This document shows positions 1 to 11,975 of a DNA stretch of 64,000 bases, piece after piece. The first letter of the stretch is position 1. The number at the start of each line of letters is the position of its first letter. The notes below the pieces were generated by a model that did not search any database, was not told where the DNA came from, and saw only the letters and a program-made list of their open reading frames with translations. Both the position numbers and the translations under genes were made by a program. Source of the stretch: Sipunculus nudus (lineage: Eukaryota > Annelida > Sipuncula > Golfingiida > Sipunculidae); the NCBI GenBank assembly GCA_026874595.1, contig CM049316.1, forward strand, positions 436,001 through 500,000. The letters are read 5' to 3'.

Positions 1-560
1 TGATTTTGGATCGTTTCGGGGGAACTGCCTTCCTCAGTTGAATTTGGTCATCCAAGTACCCTGACTAGGAAGTTTGATGTATCACACTGAAATTTTGGCC
101 TGCCCATGCATCTGTGATCGTTTTCATGTACACATTGTAAGTGTTACCACCTACAGTGATTTTTGCAAAGTTTATGATCCTGCTTATTTCTCAGTATGGA
201 TTTGATATATCAGCCTGAAATTGTGCAAATCTTTACATCTCACATAGCTTCATCCAATCAGGACTGGTGGCATCATCTACAATACTTTTGGCACAGGGCA
301 TGTCCATGTTTATTTTTCAGGTGTGATATGACATGTCAGCCTGAAACTGTGTATGTCCAGTTTGTTCATACATCCTGAATATTTTCTTTGTATAGAAGAC
401 TTGTGGTGCCAACCAAAAGTGTTTTCGGGTATCATGCATCGGTGCATATAGTTCAAGAGTGGTTTAAAGTTTCTGCTTGAAATTTTGCATGTCCATACAT
501 CTTTGGTGGCTTTCTCATACACAAGACTGGTGGTGCCACTTTGTGTTGTGTGCATCCATG
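1..560. repeat. Degenerate tandem array of GGTGGYRCCACC monomers
   Basis: Monomers of roughly 125-135 bp recur with the order: GGTGG(T/C)(G/A)CCACC-like motif, a T-rich stretch, a CAGG step, then CAGCCTGAAATTGTGCA, CATCT and CAAGACTGGTGG. Motif remnants sit near 148, 266, 400 and 530. Short open frames here are by-products of the repeat and differ between monomers. No gene is seen. Confidence 0.75.
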
Positions 561-775
561 GCAGTATTTTAGGAGTGAAGTGTTAGTAATTGGTGCTTGT
601 ACTCTTGTTCAAAATATTTAGTACTTGCATTATACATGTACATGTCACTTATGTACTTGAAAAGTAATTAAGTAGTAATGGTCAAACAGGTCAAGCACAT
701 TAGCTTGGAAGCATAATACCTAGTGTATCCCATTCCACAGGTTCGGATTAGGGCAGTAGGCCTTGCTTTATTTAT
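560..775. repeat. Tail segment of the GGTGG array (ends in a GGCC...AGGCC palindromic motif)
   Basis: A stretch running from GTGTGCATCCATG to GTAGGCCTTG also follows the array at 3730-3935 and appears alone at 26625-26818. In the better-preserved copies the end reads CATTAGGCCTGTAGGCCTTG. Its repeated position after the GGTGG monomers suggests it is the fixed end of a composite repeat. Confidence 0.6.
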
Positions 776-2790
776 GGAATGGCTAGAAAGAATACCAAAG
801 TTTGTTGTAAAGACAGAGAGAATCACTTGTGAACTGGCTTGAAAATTGAGGATATTGATTGACATGGCTTTGGACAAAATGTAAAATCAGACATCAGGAC
901 CACTGAAGCAAATCTAAAGGTGATTCATTGTGTAAGGGTAGGATAAATGTCACCATATATAAAAGGCAAAGGCTTTTCATACTCTAATAGAATGATATTC
1001 AGTAATAAATTTTACAGATATTCTGGAAACTAATGAGAAATGAAGAATGTATGGACAGAACATATTAAAGCAACAGATAAAGGCAATTAATAGTTTATAG
1101 AAGAAAATTCACTTTATTATAAACACAAAGCATGTTCCTATACATATGTTTTGGACATCAGAAAATATGTGCAACATAAATTTGTTATTAATGCCATTTT
1201 CAGCTCAAAATTTTATTCAGAATAAAGATGACCAACTTGCGATTTAGCTACCTTAATTAGTTTACCTGGGCCCACTAGTGGTTAAGACTCAGCTGTACAG
1301 GCTATTTTAAAATGCATTAATTTAATACAGGATTAATTAACTCTAGATAATAGATGTCTTTAGAATGTGGTTCAAAACACCTTTTTAATCAGTATAATGT
1401 TTATGGCCAGTGGCATAACTGCTGACTTATCACTTATATTTTTTTTTAATTTCCTAAAGCATACAAGTCATCACAATAGTACACATATTCACATTTTACA
1501 GTTCACTAAAGTTTCCACTACTCATAAGATCAAAACATCAGTGAATGTTTACATTGTCATTCCACAAGATCACAAAATAACATAACATTGACATTATATT
1601 TCCTTTACTCATGGTTTTTCATCATTGACATTTCTACCTCCACTTCTCATGACATCACTACCTTTTTTGTTCACTGATCCACTACATTAAGTCAACATGA
1701 TATCACGAGTTTAAGGGACTAATTCACTCAGAGAAAACCTATTTCATATCATTGCTAACCAGTATTAATTACAAATTGGTTACCAGTCTATGACCATCAT
1801 TAGCAGTTATACAAGTTTCTAAACAATTTTTAATGAAAAAACATAACTTTTTCTTTGCAGCAGAGGATGAAAAAAAACTATTAAAGTAATGAAAAAATAT
1901 AATAAAACTTTTGATAGGACTTAGTTTTAGACTGTTTCAAAGACTCATATTGAAAACTTGGATTTCACTATGACCTCAAGGACTCTGGACTTGAATAGCG
2001 TTTGGATTGTGACATTCCAGCTAAGCCTATCCTGTACAAATCTTATACTATGAGATACTACCGTACTAGTTACAAATGGTTATTTTCTATTGTCTGTTAA
2101 TCACTGAAACTATAAAAATAAAAGGTAGGAGCAAATATCACATGACCAATCGTCTGTACATTTAATAATATTATCACAGCATAGGAAGGTTTACATTAAA
2201 AAGCTTGAATCAATATTAGGAGAGACAAGATCATACAATGGAATGAATAAAGCAAGTAGTTATCACTTACAAATGATCACAATCATAACTTCCTTTAAGC
2301 TAATTCACATGTTTACAACTGAGCAATAATCTACCAAAATGTCTTCTTGCTATATGTACATCTTAAAATTACAACAACTGAAGATCATACAACATACAGT
2401 GGAAGTAAGGATAAATCATGATACGAGCTCACTTTATGTGCTATTTACAAACATCCTTCTCAATCGAGCTGCCTTGGGTTGATAGATTAACTTAAATATT
2501 ATTGTTTTCTAACCTAGCTGTCACATGGTACAACCCCCTGTGACATACACCTTGAGGTTGGTTCTGGTATCATACAAATGTATCTCCCAAATGATCTGTC
2601 CCTGGCTGTTATGAATTCTAGAAATACTAGTAGTACAGTGAAATAAATACATGTATGTCTATTATAAAATAAATAAATAAATACATAATGTCTAGTTGAA
2701 ATCATTAATGGTATTATACATAATGCAGGGTCAGAAAAGGAACTAAGGATCTATGGGTCTCAATGCTTAACTGAATTGGTCTAAAAGATT
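776..2790. other. AT-rich sequence, no gene seen
   Basis: No open frame with coding character and no recognised RNA gene. It includes the intact pre-insertion site ATCACAAAATAACAT at 1569-1583, which is interrupted in copy B by the foldback element. A short tetranucleotide run (AAATAAATAAAT) lies near 2670. Copy B equivalent, outside the insertion, is about 28119-32773. Confidence 0.6.
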
Positions 2791-2799
2791 ATTCTTATG

Positions 2800-3190
2800 A
2801 TATTTTTTTTAAATTTGGATCCTGTGATCAAATTTGACAACAAACAGTCCAAACTGTTTGCCAAAACAGGAGTTAATATCTATAAACTAAGTAATGAATG
2901 GATTGGACTTGTGCAAGGTGGAAGCTAGGTTTGTGATGAAACATTTTGACTTTAAATGAATCCACAATATTTTTAAGTAAGTGGATCGTGACCTCGTGAC
3001 CCCCAAATCAAGCAAAATCTTCTCCTATTCAGGTGAGCAACATAGAAGTTTGGGAATGAAAAGTTTGGCTTAGAATGCATCCACAATCTTTTTAAAGTGG
3101 TGGGGCCTGTGACCCTAAAATAAAACGGGTTCTTACTGTAGTGGTTGGCCACATATTAGTCAAACTTGAAACCAATACTTCAGTCCAACC
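2800..3190. repeat. D-family dispersed repeat (CTGTGACC...CCAAAAT type), relic
   Basis: Shares with 8820-9860 and 59220-59760 the succession: GATCCTGTGA, AACAGTCCAAACTG, GTGACCTCGTGACCCCC, a TTTGGAATGAAAAGTTTGGCTTA block, ATGCATCCACAATCTTTTTAAA and CACATATTAGTCAAACTTGAAACC. It is an old non-coding dispersed repeat. The family's tandem TGACC half-sites are partly retained here. Copy B equivalent is about 32785-33165, with an 11-bp deletion. Confidence 0.65.
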
Positions 3191-3194
3191 TGGA

Positions 3195-3935
3195 CTATTA
3201 TAAAAGACTGGTGGTGCCACCTACAATAACCTTTTGCAAAGCGTATGTCCCTGGTTATTTTTCAGGAGGGATTTGATATATCAGCCTGGAATTGTGCATA
3301 TTTATTCATATCAGATAGCTTCATCATATACAAGACTGGTGGTGCCACCTACAATAACCTTTTACAAAGCGTATGTCCCTGGTTATTTATCAGGAGGGAT
3401 TTGATATATCAGCCTGAAATTGTGCATATGTAAACATCTCAGATGGCTTTGCAGTATGCAAGACAGGTGGCCCCACCTACAATATTTTTTGCAGTGTATG
3501 CTCCTGCTTTTTCCTCAGGAGGGTTTTAACATATCAGCCTGAATTATAAAGACGATACATCTTGAATAGGTTTGTTGTATACAAGGCTTGTGGCACCACC
3601 TGCAATTGTTTCATACATCTGTACACATAGCCAAAGAGTGGTTTGAAGTATTTGCCTTGGAGAAATTTTGCATTTTCTTACATCGTTCATGGCTTTCTAG
3701 TACACAATACTGGTTGTGCCACCTACAATTATTTTTGTATTGTGTGCACCCATGCCAGTTTTTCAGCAGTGACATTTGTGTAATTGGTGCATGTACTCAG
3801 GTTCAAAATGTTCAGCTCTTGCATTGTACATATACATGTCACACATGTACGTGAGAAGTTACTGTCCAGCATTGAAGCACTATACCTGATGTATATCCCA
3901 TTGCAATGGTTTCGCATTAGGCCTGAAGGCCTTGT
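3195..3935. repeat. GGTGGYRCCACC tandem array, about 125-128 bp period, with tail
   Basis: Motifs at about 3210, 3338, 3465, 3592 and 3712 read CTGGTGGTGCCACCTA with small changes, so the period is close to 127 bp. Between them the units share CAAAGCGTATGTCCCTGG, CAGGAGGGATTTGATATATC and CAGCCTGAAATTGTGCATAT. The array is followed by the same tail as at 560-775. Copy B equivalent is 33167-33907. Confidence 0.8.
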
Positions 3936-4134
3936 TTGCAAGTAAGCTCGGATCTTTCAGTTACCTTCATATAATTTGAAATGACTAGATTCCAAAAATA
4001 AGTCCAGTTCACTTTCATTGTATTGACTGAAAGGGATAATGTTGAATGTGTTTCATATTACTATGTACATATTCAAGGAGAATAAAATGTCTCTGGGACC
4101 TGTCTGATCTCATGTTGTAATTTCATTATGGTCT

Positions 4135-4140
4135 TTTATT
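4135..4140 (-). promoter_or_regulatory. Candidate polyadenylation signal AATAAA
   Basis: On the minus strand AATAAA lies about 280 bases after the stop codon of the minus-strand gene at 4422. This is a plausible 3' UTR length and the signal is kept in copy B (about 34106-34111). The motif is common in AT-rich DNA, so position is the main support. Confidence 0.35.
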
Positions 4141-4421
4141 GCATGAAATAAAGACAACAAGATAATGACTGCATGGTTCAGCAGATATTAATGGCTGTTG
4201 CATGTTGTAACAGTAGCATGTGTCTCAAGTAAATTACTATATTTCTCCAGACACATTGTTACTCTCATTTGAAATGTTATACAAATAAATTGTAAATATC
4301 TAAGATACCTTCCATCAAGTGGATTTTTCTTTGGCGTTGTCTTTTGCACACAAAAAAAAACAAATCCAGGTGATGAGATTGTTGACTCTATCTTCATTCG
4401 AGCAAATGCCATGGGCAAAGA

Positions 4422-6201
4422 TTATTTAACGCTTGACTGATTTTTCTCCAGCAAGTTCCTGTATGTTAAATCCGGACGTTGGCGCTTCTCACTGTCTGGA
4501 ATTTAAAACTTAGAAAATAATAAATTGAAAAATTCAGGCATCTAGTCAGGCCTATATTCCTATTTTTAGACCTCCCTATTTTACCCTTCTAGTTATAAAC
4601 TTTAGGCCAAGTTTATAGTGATCCTCACGTAGAGTTTGTAGTTGTACAATGGCTTAGTATTAGAGCATCAAATAAATATTCTTTGATTGCTGATGATTCA
4701 AGTAACACAATCAAGAGAGATGTCAGGAGTAAAATTCACATCTGTGGTATACCAAAAGAAGCAGGTGTTCAGAGAAAGGTAAAGAAAGACATCGGAGAGT
4801 GTGGTAATTTGCTTTCACTTCCATAATTTTTATCCTCCTGAAGTCCCAAACTGAAAGCACTCTATTTAGCCTTAGGTTATATTTTTTATCCTACTTCTAA
4901 CATTCTTTTTGTGCAAAGTTCAACCATTGTGTGTCATTATGTATATTTGTTATATGCAATATGTAAAATTTTGCTGCAAAGATGTATACCGGTAGCCTGC
5001 AACATATCTTAAGACTGTATATTTTTCTCAATTGGTGAGATTATAATATGATCATATCAGTTTGTGCAAGACACCATTTATACAGTGAGGTAGATTTTCG
5101 TAAAAAAAATAATCTGATATAATGATATAGAGTAACTTACATTTTGTTCTGTATGCTATTTCAGCTTTCACATCCCAGTCTGTAAACACTTTGATTGGAC
5201 ACACTTCAGAAGCTTCTTGCAGGACAGACTCCAGGAGTGCCTGGCCTTGTTGCTCAAAGAATCCTCTGCAGAAGCCATGCTCAATGTAGCAGAAAAAGCA
5301 GTACCTCATGCCGTCTATACACACTATCATTGGCATAACATAGAAGAGGCTCTCACAACAGGAGAGGCTAATCAAACTCAGCATGCTGGACTCGGCTTTT
5401 AGCAGATAAGGTGTAGCCTGCCGGGCTGTGGTATCCAGTGGTCTGCATATTGCTGCATATAATATTTTATCATAAGCACATCGCAACTGTGCCACATCTG
5501 TCAGCTCTTGTATTTTTCAGCTGGAACTGTAAGATAATGTTTGATTTATTAATTTTTCTGTAATATTGCATACATATAACTATATTATTATCAATACAAA
5601 ATCTGATATTGGGACCAAAATTTTATGTAGATTTAAAGGAGTGTAACTTTTAATATATCCCCAGACAATGTGGGGATACTATTGTTTAGCCTTGGGATAC
5701 CCTGACATATTTCACACCTTCAAAATCATCAAACGAGGTAGGGAAATTAACTGGGACTACCATAGCTTTTTAGGTGAGAAACGCTCATTCCTTCCCCTTT
5801 TCTTTAGGAGAGTCCTCAAAAATCCATGGGGGTGCTAATGAAGGTAGGGTCACTTATTACATCGGTTACGGTATATTCTTTCATATACATGTAAACATTT
5901 ATCATAAACTACCCAAAACACTATCGTTATTGTGTAGATCTTATGTTGATGTACCTGAACCATTTTGAGGAGGGAAAGCTTGCCCAGGTGATGGAATCAT
6001 TATGACCTCTGGCCTTCTGTGACGTTGCCCTTTCTGAAAAAGGAAAAAAAAAATAATAATGACATGAGATGACAACAGAAGGCTTGGTACATTATGGATT
6101 GCAATTAGGCTATATGAATTATACCATCCCCCTGTTATGGCTAGTACAGTGCTAACTATTCAATGAAGACTAATTCTTACCACCTTGCAAGTCACACTCT
6201 T
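4422..6201 (-). CDS. 3' part of an unrecognised multi-exon gene (copy A)
   Basis: Four candidate exons on the minus strand: 6181-6201 (21 nt; acceptor TTCAG, donor GTAAGA), 5955-6033 (79 nt; acceptor CTTTTTCAG, donor GTACAT), about 5141-5506 (366 nt; donor GTAAGT; acceptor uncertain, best phase-compatible choice ACAAG) and 4422-4495 (74 nt; acceptor ATTCCAG), ending in TAA. Phases agree at each junction (0, 1, 1). The 366-nt exon encodes about 121 residues rich in Cys and aromatics (MRYCFFCYIEHGFCRGFFEQ) and ending near TDWDVKAEIAYRTK. The last exon adds a polar tail ending LLEKNQSSVK. I do not recognise the family; no catalytic motif is evident. The 5' exons are not found in the window. Confidence 0.55.
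5635..5730. repeat. Short dispersed repeat with CCAGACAATGTGGGG hairpin-like start
   Basis: ATATCCCCAGACAATGTGGGGATACTATTGTTTAG resembles the element at 6275, where the head is CCAGACAAAGTCTGG, a 6-bp stem with a 3-nt loop. Both continue with GATACTAT(T/G)GTTTAG. This is a small intronic repeat relic of the minus-strand gene. Copy B is about 35606-35701. Confidence 0.5.
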
Positions 6202-6269
6202 CTGAATGTATAAGGCTGTTGAACAAAAATTTATCCTTGGATCACAACATGAAATTATTTCCAAAGACA

Positions 6270-6590
6270 TATTTTTATCGCCAGACAAAGTCTGGAGATA
6301 CTATGGTTTAGGCACGGTTGCGTTGCTGCCGCCGCAGCGATTTCATTTGGACACGATAATTCAAAAAAATATTTCACAGATCTTTACCAAACTTGACATG
6401 TGCATAGATATGGGTGAGAGAATGAAGCCTACTTAAAATTGGGTCATGCCCTTGTCTAGGGGAGTGACCTTGACCTTAAATATGTCCATTTTGGGGGAAA
6501 ATTACACAAATTTTTAAATATCTCAAGAAATCTTGCATGGATTGATCACAAAATCAACTTAATGCAAGATCTTGGATAGTGTTGTCATGC
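6270..6590. repeat. Dispersed repeat with CCAGACAAAGTCTGG stem and GCCGCCGC core
   Basis: A hairpin head (CCAGAC, loop AAA, GTCTGG) at about 6281-6295 leads into GATACTATGGTTTAGGCACG and a short GC-rich GCTGCCGCCGC block, then CACGATAATTCAAAAAAATA, ACCTTGACCTTAAATA and the first GGTGGCGCC motif near 6601. Copy B (about 36242-36560) changes GTTGCTGCC to GCCGCTGCC. The repeat is non-coding; an overlapping short frame is not supported. Confidence 0.55.
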
Positions 6591-6594
6591 ACCG

Positions 6595-8375
6595 CAAACT
6601 GGTGGCGCCACCTGTTATCATTTTCTTGTTTTTGTACCGTTTAATACCCCCTTCATTGCCACTTAGCAATACTGTGAGCATTATAAGTCAAAAACTTATG
6701 GACAGATTTCTTTCATATTATGCATATACATAAACATGGATAATGGGATGATGTATTTTTTAAATTGGGGTCATTACCTTTCCTATGAGAGTGAACATGA
6801 CCTTGAATATTGCCATATATGGTGAATATCACACAAAAGCATAAATATATCAATAAGGGATGCATGGATTGGTCCAAAAATCAAATTGACCGAAGATCTT
6901 GGATAGCTTTGTCTTTTGTGGAAGACAGGTGGCGCCACATGCTGTCTTTCTCTTGTTTTTGTACCTTTTAATACCCAATCATTGCCGCTTGACAGTACTG
7001 TGAGCATTAAAAGTCTAAATCTTATGGACAGATTGGGCTGAAATTGTGTATGTACATTGATCTTGGATACCTCCCATCTTGTATTCAAGATTGGTGGCGC
7101 CATCTGCAATCGTTTGACGTGGCATCCATCTGTACATGTGCTTTGGGTGAAAATTGCTCATATCTCCGGATTGGTTCAAGGTATTGGTTTGAAATTTGAC
7201 ATGTCCATCCATCTTGGAAAGTTTTTTCTCGTAAACCAGACGGGTGGCGCCTAATACCTTCCCGTTTATGTAGAATAAATTAATGCCCTTTTCTGAGGAG
7301 ATATTTGCTCTGTTGGCCTGAAATCAGGGGCGGATCCAGGATTTAGGAAAGGGGGGGTCCATCCTAGGAGGACTAATGAAAATCCTTAAAAAAAGGTCAT
7401 CAGGTCCGGAAAAGGGGAAGTCCAGGCCGCAAAATTTCGTCTAAACCCTTTAAAAAGGTTGTTTCGGGTGATAAAGGGGGGGGGGTCTGGACGCCCTGGA
7501 CCCCCCCTGGATCCGCTTCTGGAATTTGTGCCTTATCATAGATCTTGGACTCCTACTTCTTTTACTGAAGACTGGTGGTGCCACCTGCATTCGTTTTGCC
7601 GTGGCGTTTATCTGTACATGTGCTTTTGGTTAAATTTTCTAATAACTCAGGACTGGTTCAAGGTATTTGTCTGAAATTTGGCATGTCCATCCATCTTTGA
7701 AAGTTTTCTCTATTTTAATTTACCATTTTTATCATTATAATTACAATTACTTGTAATTGAATTTTGTTCAATTACAAATTACATTGAATTACTTGAAAAA
7801 TTGTAATTAATTACGGGGTAATTAAAATTACACCTTACAATTTCCCCGACCCTGTTTGCCCTTTTGGCCTGAAATTGTGCATATCCATAGATCTTGAACT
7901 CCTCCATCTTGTACATAAGACTGGTGGTGCCATCTGCAATCGTTTTGATGATGCGTCCATTTGTACATGTGCTTTCGCTAAAAAATTGCTTATAACTCCG
8001 GACTGGTTCACGGTATTTGTCTGAAATGTGGTATGTCCATCCATCTTGGAAACTTTTCTCGTAAACCAGACAGGTGGCGCCACCTACCTTCCCTTTTTGT
8101 AGAGTAAATTAATGCCCTTTTCTCAGGAGTGATTTGGCCTATTGGCCTGGAATTGTGCATTTCCATAGATCTTGGACTCCTCCATCTTGTACGTAAGACT
8201 GTTGGCGCCAACTGCAGTCGTTTTGGTGTTGCATCCATTTGTACATGTGCTTTTGGTAAAAATTGCTTTTATCTCCGGATTGGTTCAAGGTATTTGTCTG
8301 AAATTTGGCATGTCCATTCATTGTGGAAAATTTTCTTGTAGACCAGACAGGTGGCGCCACCTACCTTCCCTTTTT
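6595..8375. repeat. GGTGGCGCCACC tandem array, about 150-bp period (copy A)
   Basis: Motifs occur near 6601, 6930, 7090, 7240, 7572, 7920, 8072, 8202 and 8352. The best ones are the perfect 14-bp palindrome AGGTGGCGCCACCT. Units share TGTACATGTGCTTTTGGT, TCCGGACTGGTTCAAGGTAT, TTGTCTGAAATTTGGCATGT and CATCCATCTTGGAAAG; alternate units share AATTAATGCCCTTTTCTC, so a dimer of about 300 bp is the higher-order repeat. An AT-rich TGTAATT-rich patch (7725-7850) and a MITE-like element (7325-7521) interrupt the array. Open frames in both orientations are repeat by-products. Confidence 0.85.
7325..7521. mobile_element. hAT-type MITE with CAGGGGCGGATCCAGG ends (copy A)
   Basis: Starts CAGGGGCGGATCCAGG and ends CCTGGATCCGCTTCTG, an imperfect terminal inverted repeat; it carries poly-G and poly-C tracts just inside the ends. 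The 197-bp body has no coding capacity. The bases GAAAT flank both sides in copy B and GAAAT/GAATT in copy A, interrupting the usual monomer text CTGAAATTGTGC; a full 8-bp target duplication is not clear. Such termini are typical of non-autonomous hAT-like elements in many animals (family knowledge). Confidence 0.7.
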
Positions 8376-8379
8376 TTTA

Positions 8380-8820
8380 AAGCATTCAGAATTATCTGAC
8401 CAAAAAATCAAAGGGCCACCATAACTCTTGTTAATTTGATAAAACTATTCATGACAAAATTAGCATTACAAGTTTGATGATGGTAATAAATGAACCAATA
8501 TCTAAAACCAGTGAACCATGGGACATGACACTCAACTGACTGGCATGACATGTGACCAAATGTGGATCTAGGAAAGGGTTTGGGATATGATTGCTGTCAT
8601 TTGACAGTCTCTAAAATATAGCTTAGACAAGGGAGCTGTGGGTCATGGTGCTCAGCTGAAATTGATTATTAGAATATTTTCTTAAAAACTAACTTACTGA
8701 AATGCAACAACAGTGATTTTTTTGTATATGGTTGTCTGGAATTGCCTGTGTACTTTCATGGGCGTAATGGAAGATGCAGAAATTGTAGTGATCATCTAAC
8801 AACTAATTTGTGAATTTGTC
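8380..8820. repeat. Repeat relic starting with a GTGGGTCATGGTGCTCAGCTG head
   Basis: At 8628-8668 the head ACAAGGGAGCTGTGGGTC...GCTCAGCTG matches the left end of the E-family units (19565, 23385, 23861, 51921, 56313). A matching hairpin-type end, GGCCGGACA...TAGCTCAGCTAAGTCAGC, occurs at about 10589-10648, so an old E-type unit may span 8628-10648 with D-family repeats inside. No gene seen. Confidence 0.5.
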
Positions 8821-9865
8821 CCCTGTGACCTTGACCTTTGAGCTTGTGAACCCCAGAAGCAAACAGAATCTTCCCCTTTTCAGGTGAGCCGTATGTGGAA
8901 TATGGAACGTTTTGAATGAAAGTGTTGGCTTAAAATGCATCCCGTATCTTTTTAAAGAAATAGGTCCTGTGATCTAGCAGCAAACTGCAACCCCAAAACG
9001 TCTTTTTTGATGAACTGAAGACAATTTTATTTAAGAAGGCTTGAGTGTCATGTTGTTATGCCTACCTGTAACCCTTGCCTTTGACCCCAAAATCAAATGG
9101 GTTCTTCAGTGGTGGACCATATATTAGGCAAGTTTGATATCCATTTGACAATCCAAACTGGAGATTAATTTACAAAAGGATGTGTGGACAGTAGGCCCCT
9201 AAGACCTTGACATTTTCACCCAAAAATCCACAAGGTTTTTTCGTTATTGGTAGGTGGGCAAAGTATGAAAGATGGAAGGTATGAGATAACAAGTTTGCAT
9301 TAAAGTCTAACCAATCTTATTAAAAGTGGGTCCTGTGACAAAAGGGTTTAGTGGTTGACCATATATTGATCAAGTTTGATATCCATTTATCATATGGAAA
9401 TAAATATGTGGACAGATCACCCCTGTCACCTTGACCTTTGACCTCATGACCCAAAAATAAGAAGGGTTCTTGCTTATCTATAGGTCATAAGTTTGAAACC
9501 AATATGTTAATCCAAACTGGAGTTATTCATAAACAAATATGTGGACAGATGGACTTTTGGCCTTGTGCCCCTAAATCAATTTCCAATTTTCATTTCCTTT
9601 TTGCAGGTCACCTATATGTTTTAGATAGAAGGTTTTAGATGAAAGGTTGGATTTTATATGCATCCACAATATTTCTAAATAAGTGAGTCCTGTGACTTAA
9701 CCTCTGGATCCGCCCATAAATCAGTAAGAGTTCTTGCTAGAAATGGGCAATGTATAATTCAAGTTTGAACTATCTCAACCCAAAGTTGAGTTATCACCAG
9801 GAAACAAATTTGACGGACATACAGAAAGACGAACGGATGGACAAACAGGGTGAATCCAATAGGGC
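8820..9865. repeat. D-family tandem repeat with TGACCTTTGACC motifs (copy A)
   Basis: Several degenerate units of roughly 230-280 bp share GTGACCTTGACCTTTGACC, CCCAAAATCAAATGGGTTCT, CAAGTTTGATATCCATTTG and AATCCAAACTGGAG. The end carries GACGGACATACAGAAAGACG and GGACAAACAGGGTGA. A perfect direct repeat of TGACCT with one spacer base (DR1) occurs at 9432-9444. The segment is non-coding. Confidence 0.75.
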
Positions 9866-10900
9866 ATCCTCTTATTCAAGCAGGGCCCTAATAACACCAA
9901 GGTTTCAGGACACTAGATGAAACCACAGTTGCAAATCTTCATGTAATGAAGAAACGAGTCATAATAATTTTTTTTTCATAAATGTGATTAATAATGTCAA
10001 ACTTTATCTCTAAAAGGTTTCTTAATGTAAAAATCATACAAGAGCAGAATTAAAAACAATGCATGGAATGATGACAAATGATGACTAATGCATGGATTGA
10101 TACATTTACTATTTAAAATCATTGGGACATTTATATCTACCAGAAATTGCCAGACCACTGGCGCCACCTTCAGTTTCACACAGGCATCTTGGGATGATAA
10201 TCATTACTATATCTGTTACATAAGGGTGTTAATTTGGTCTGGAATAAACAATTGTGCAAGTACCATCGCTTGATCCTTTTGTTCATAAAGTATAACACGT
10301 GTGTATTATAATTAACACAATTATTGATGAATACCAGTATATTAACAAAAATTAAACAAATGAGTACACTTGTCTCCCTTCCCAGTAAATAAAAGCACAA
10401 ATACAAACCCGCGTTTCTGTGGCAGAATAAATGTGTTATATGGATAAGTTGACTGGTCTGTAATAAACCAGAAACCCTAAATTACCTTTCACTTCTTGTA
10501 CTAATTTCAGGTATCCAAGTAGCTTTTTCAAGGACCTATTTTTTTAAGTTAGGAGTTTCTAGGTCAGACGGTTATGGTTTGCACCCTATAACGGATGGCC
10601 GGACAAAAAGTGATCGCAATAGCTCAGCTAAGTCAGCCGAGCTTGAAATGAATATATATGTATAATTTTAAATTTCTGTGTAGAATTTTCCAAGCCAATA
10701 CCTAAGCCTATCCGGTACAATAAATAAAAGCAACTTCGGGCTAGAAATAAAGTAGGATAAGCATTTTGAAAATCGTGTAGGGACGCTGCATTGCCGCAGA
10801 CAATGGCTCATTTGGCGCGACGGGGTGGATACATGATCTTTGAAAGGAGAGACTCAGTGCCCTACTACACATAAACAATTAACTGTACCGGAGTCAAACA
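9866..10900. other. AT-rich sequence with an old hairpin-type repeat end, no gene seen
   Basis: Contains one isolated CTGGCGCCACCTT motif near 10157 and the hairpin-type end at 10589-10648. Open frames are short, overlapping on both strands and lack codon bias. Copy B equivalent is about 39836-40860. Confidence 0.55.
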
Positions 10901-10904
10901 TAAT

Positions 10905-11141
10905 ATTATATTATTATAAACTTATTTATTTTACATGGATTGTACAAATAGTTATTATAACTAATCGAGGCACTCTCCATGGCTCCGGTGATGGCGTAGG
11001 GTAGTCTGCAGGGGTGGAGGAAACCGGAGTATCCGGAGAAAACCACCGGCCTTGGACGGGCAATTACAACCCACTCTCATAGCCACGCCGGGGATCGAAC
11101 CCGGGTCGCCAGCGGAGAGAGCCAAGCATTTTACCGGTAGT
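10905..11141 (-). mobile_element. tRNA-derived SINE (copy A)
   Basis: On the minus strand a tRNA-like head contains a near-perfect B box, GGTTCGATCCC (11091-11101), preceded by TGGCTCTCTCCGCTGGCGA. The body has GTGGTTTTCTCCGGATACTC followed by CGGTTTCCTCC, a central domain resembling the one shared by MetaSINE-type elements (attribution from memory, not searched). The tail is A/T-rich with AATAAATAAG. There is no coding function. Confidence 0.7.
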
Positions 11142-11304
11142 AATAATTGGGGTAATCGTAATAAATAATAGTTATAGTAACAGATTATTACAGCTACTAG
11201 ACTATTATAGAGTTCTTATAGATAGTTCATATATAACTTTCGCATGCAGGACTATATACTAGTATATAGTTTAGAAAATGGTGTGAGACTCAGAATCCAG
11301 CGCT

Positions 11305-11305
11305 G

Positions 11306-11341
<36 letters not shown>
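11305..11341. repeat. (TA)n microsatellite, copy A
   Basis: About 36 bases of TA. The matching tract in copy B (41271-41334) is about 64 bases. It is followed by AATTATAATTAT and then by a fragment of a GCGGATTTAGAG-type MITE end (minus strand, near 11385-11400). Confidence 0.95.
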
Positions 11342-11345
<4 letters not shown>

Positions 11346-11887
11346 TAATTATGCTATTTCCAAGACTTGCTGGTCGAAAAAAAACTCTAAATCCGCCCCT
11401 ACCTATAGTATACAGCTGGATATGCAAAAATAGCTCGGCTATCGCACAGAGTAAAGTGTATCCATCAGTATACAAAGTTTTTATTATAGTGACAGTTTCA
11501 GGGCTTTGTGTTCCATGAAACTTGGGAAAAATCTTTGGATTCAGTTTTAAATGCCCCTCTCTCAGTGCAAGGGAGGAAGATGACTTCCCGCCCCGCCCCC
11601 CCCCCCCCGCCCCTCTTTAATTTTAAATGCTCCTCTCTCGATGCAAGGGGGGATGACTCATGCCCCTCCCGAGTCCAGAGTTTATTATGTTATGTATCTC
11701 AGGTAGTAGGTTTTCATTAAATTGTTTGTGGGTATGTTTGTGTGGCGCTATGTATATAAAACACTATATATAAATAAAAATATATATACGTTCCCACCTC
11801 TCTGTTAACACCTGGGGATCCTATTAGGACGGGTTAATTATCAAATTAAAATTAAACATATATATATATATATTGTTGTGGACCCCT

Positions 11888-11888
11888 T

Positions 11889-11975
<87 letters not shown>
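11888..11975. repeat. (TA)n microsatellite, copy A
   Basis: About 85 bases of TA, flanked by CCCCTTGG and CGCTCTATAAATAC. The copy B tract (41885-41937) is much shorter, so expansion and contraction have gone in both directions between copies. Confidence 0.95.

Noticed and set aside
6783-8399. Many short frames sharing MAPPVW... and similar text on both strands (also 36752-38372)
   Set aside because: They are translations of the GGTGGCGCCACC monomers, differ between units and have no consistent frame.
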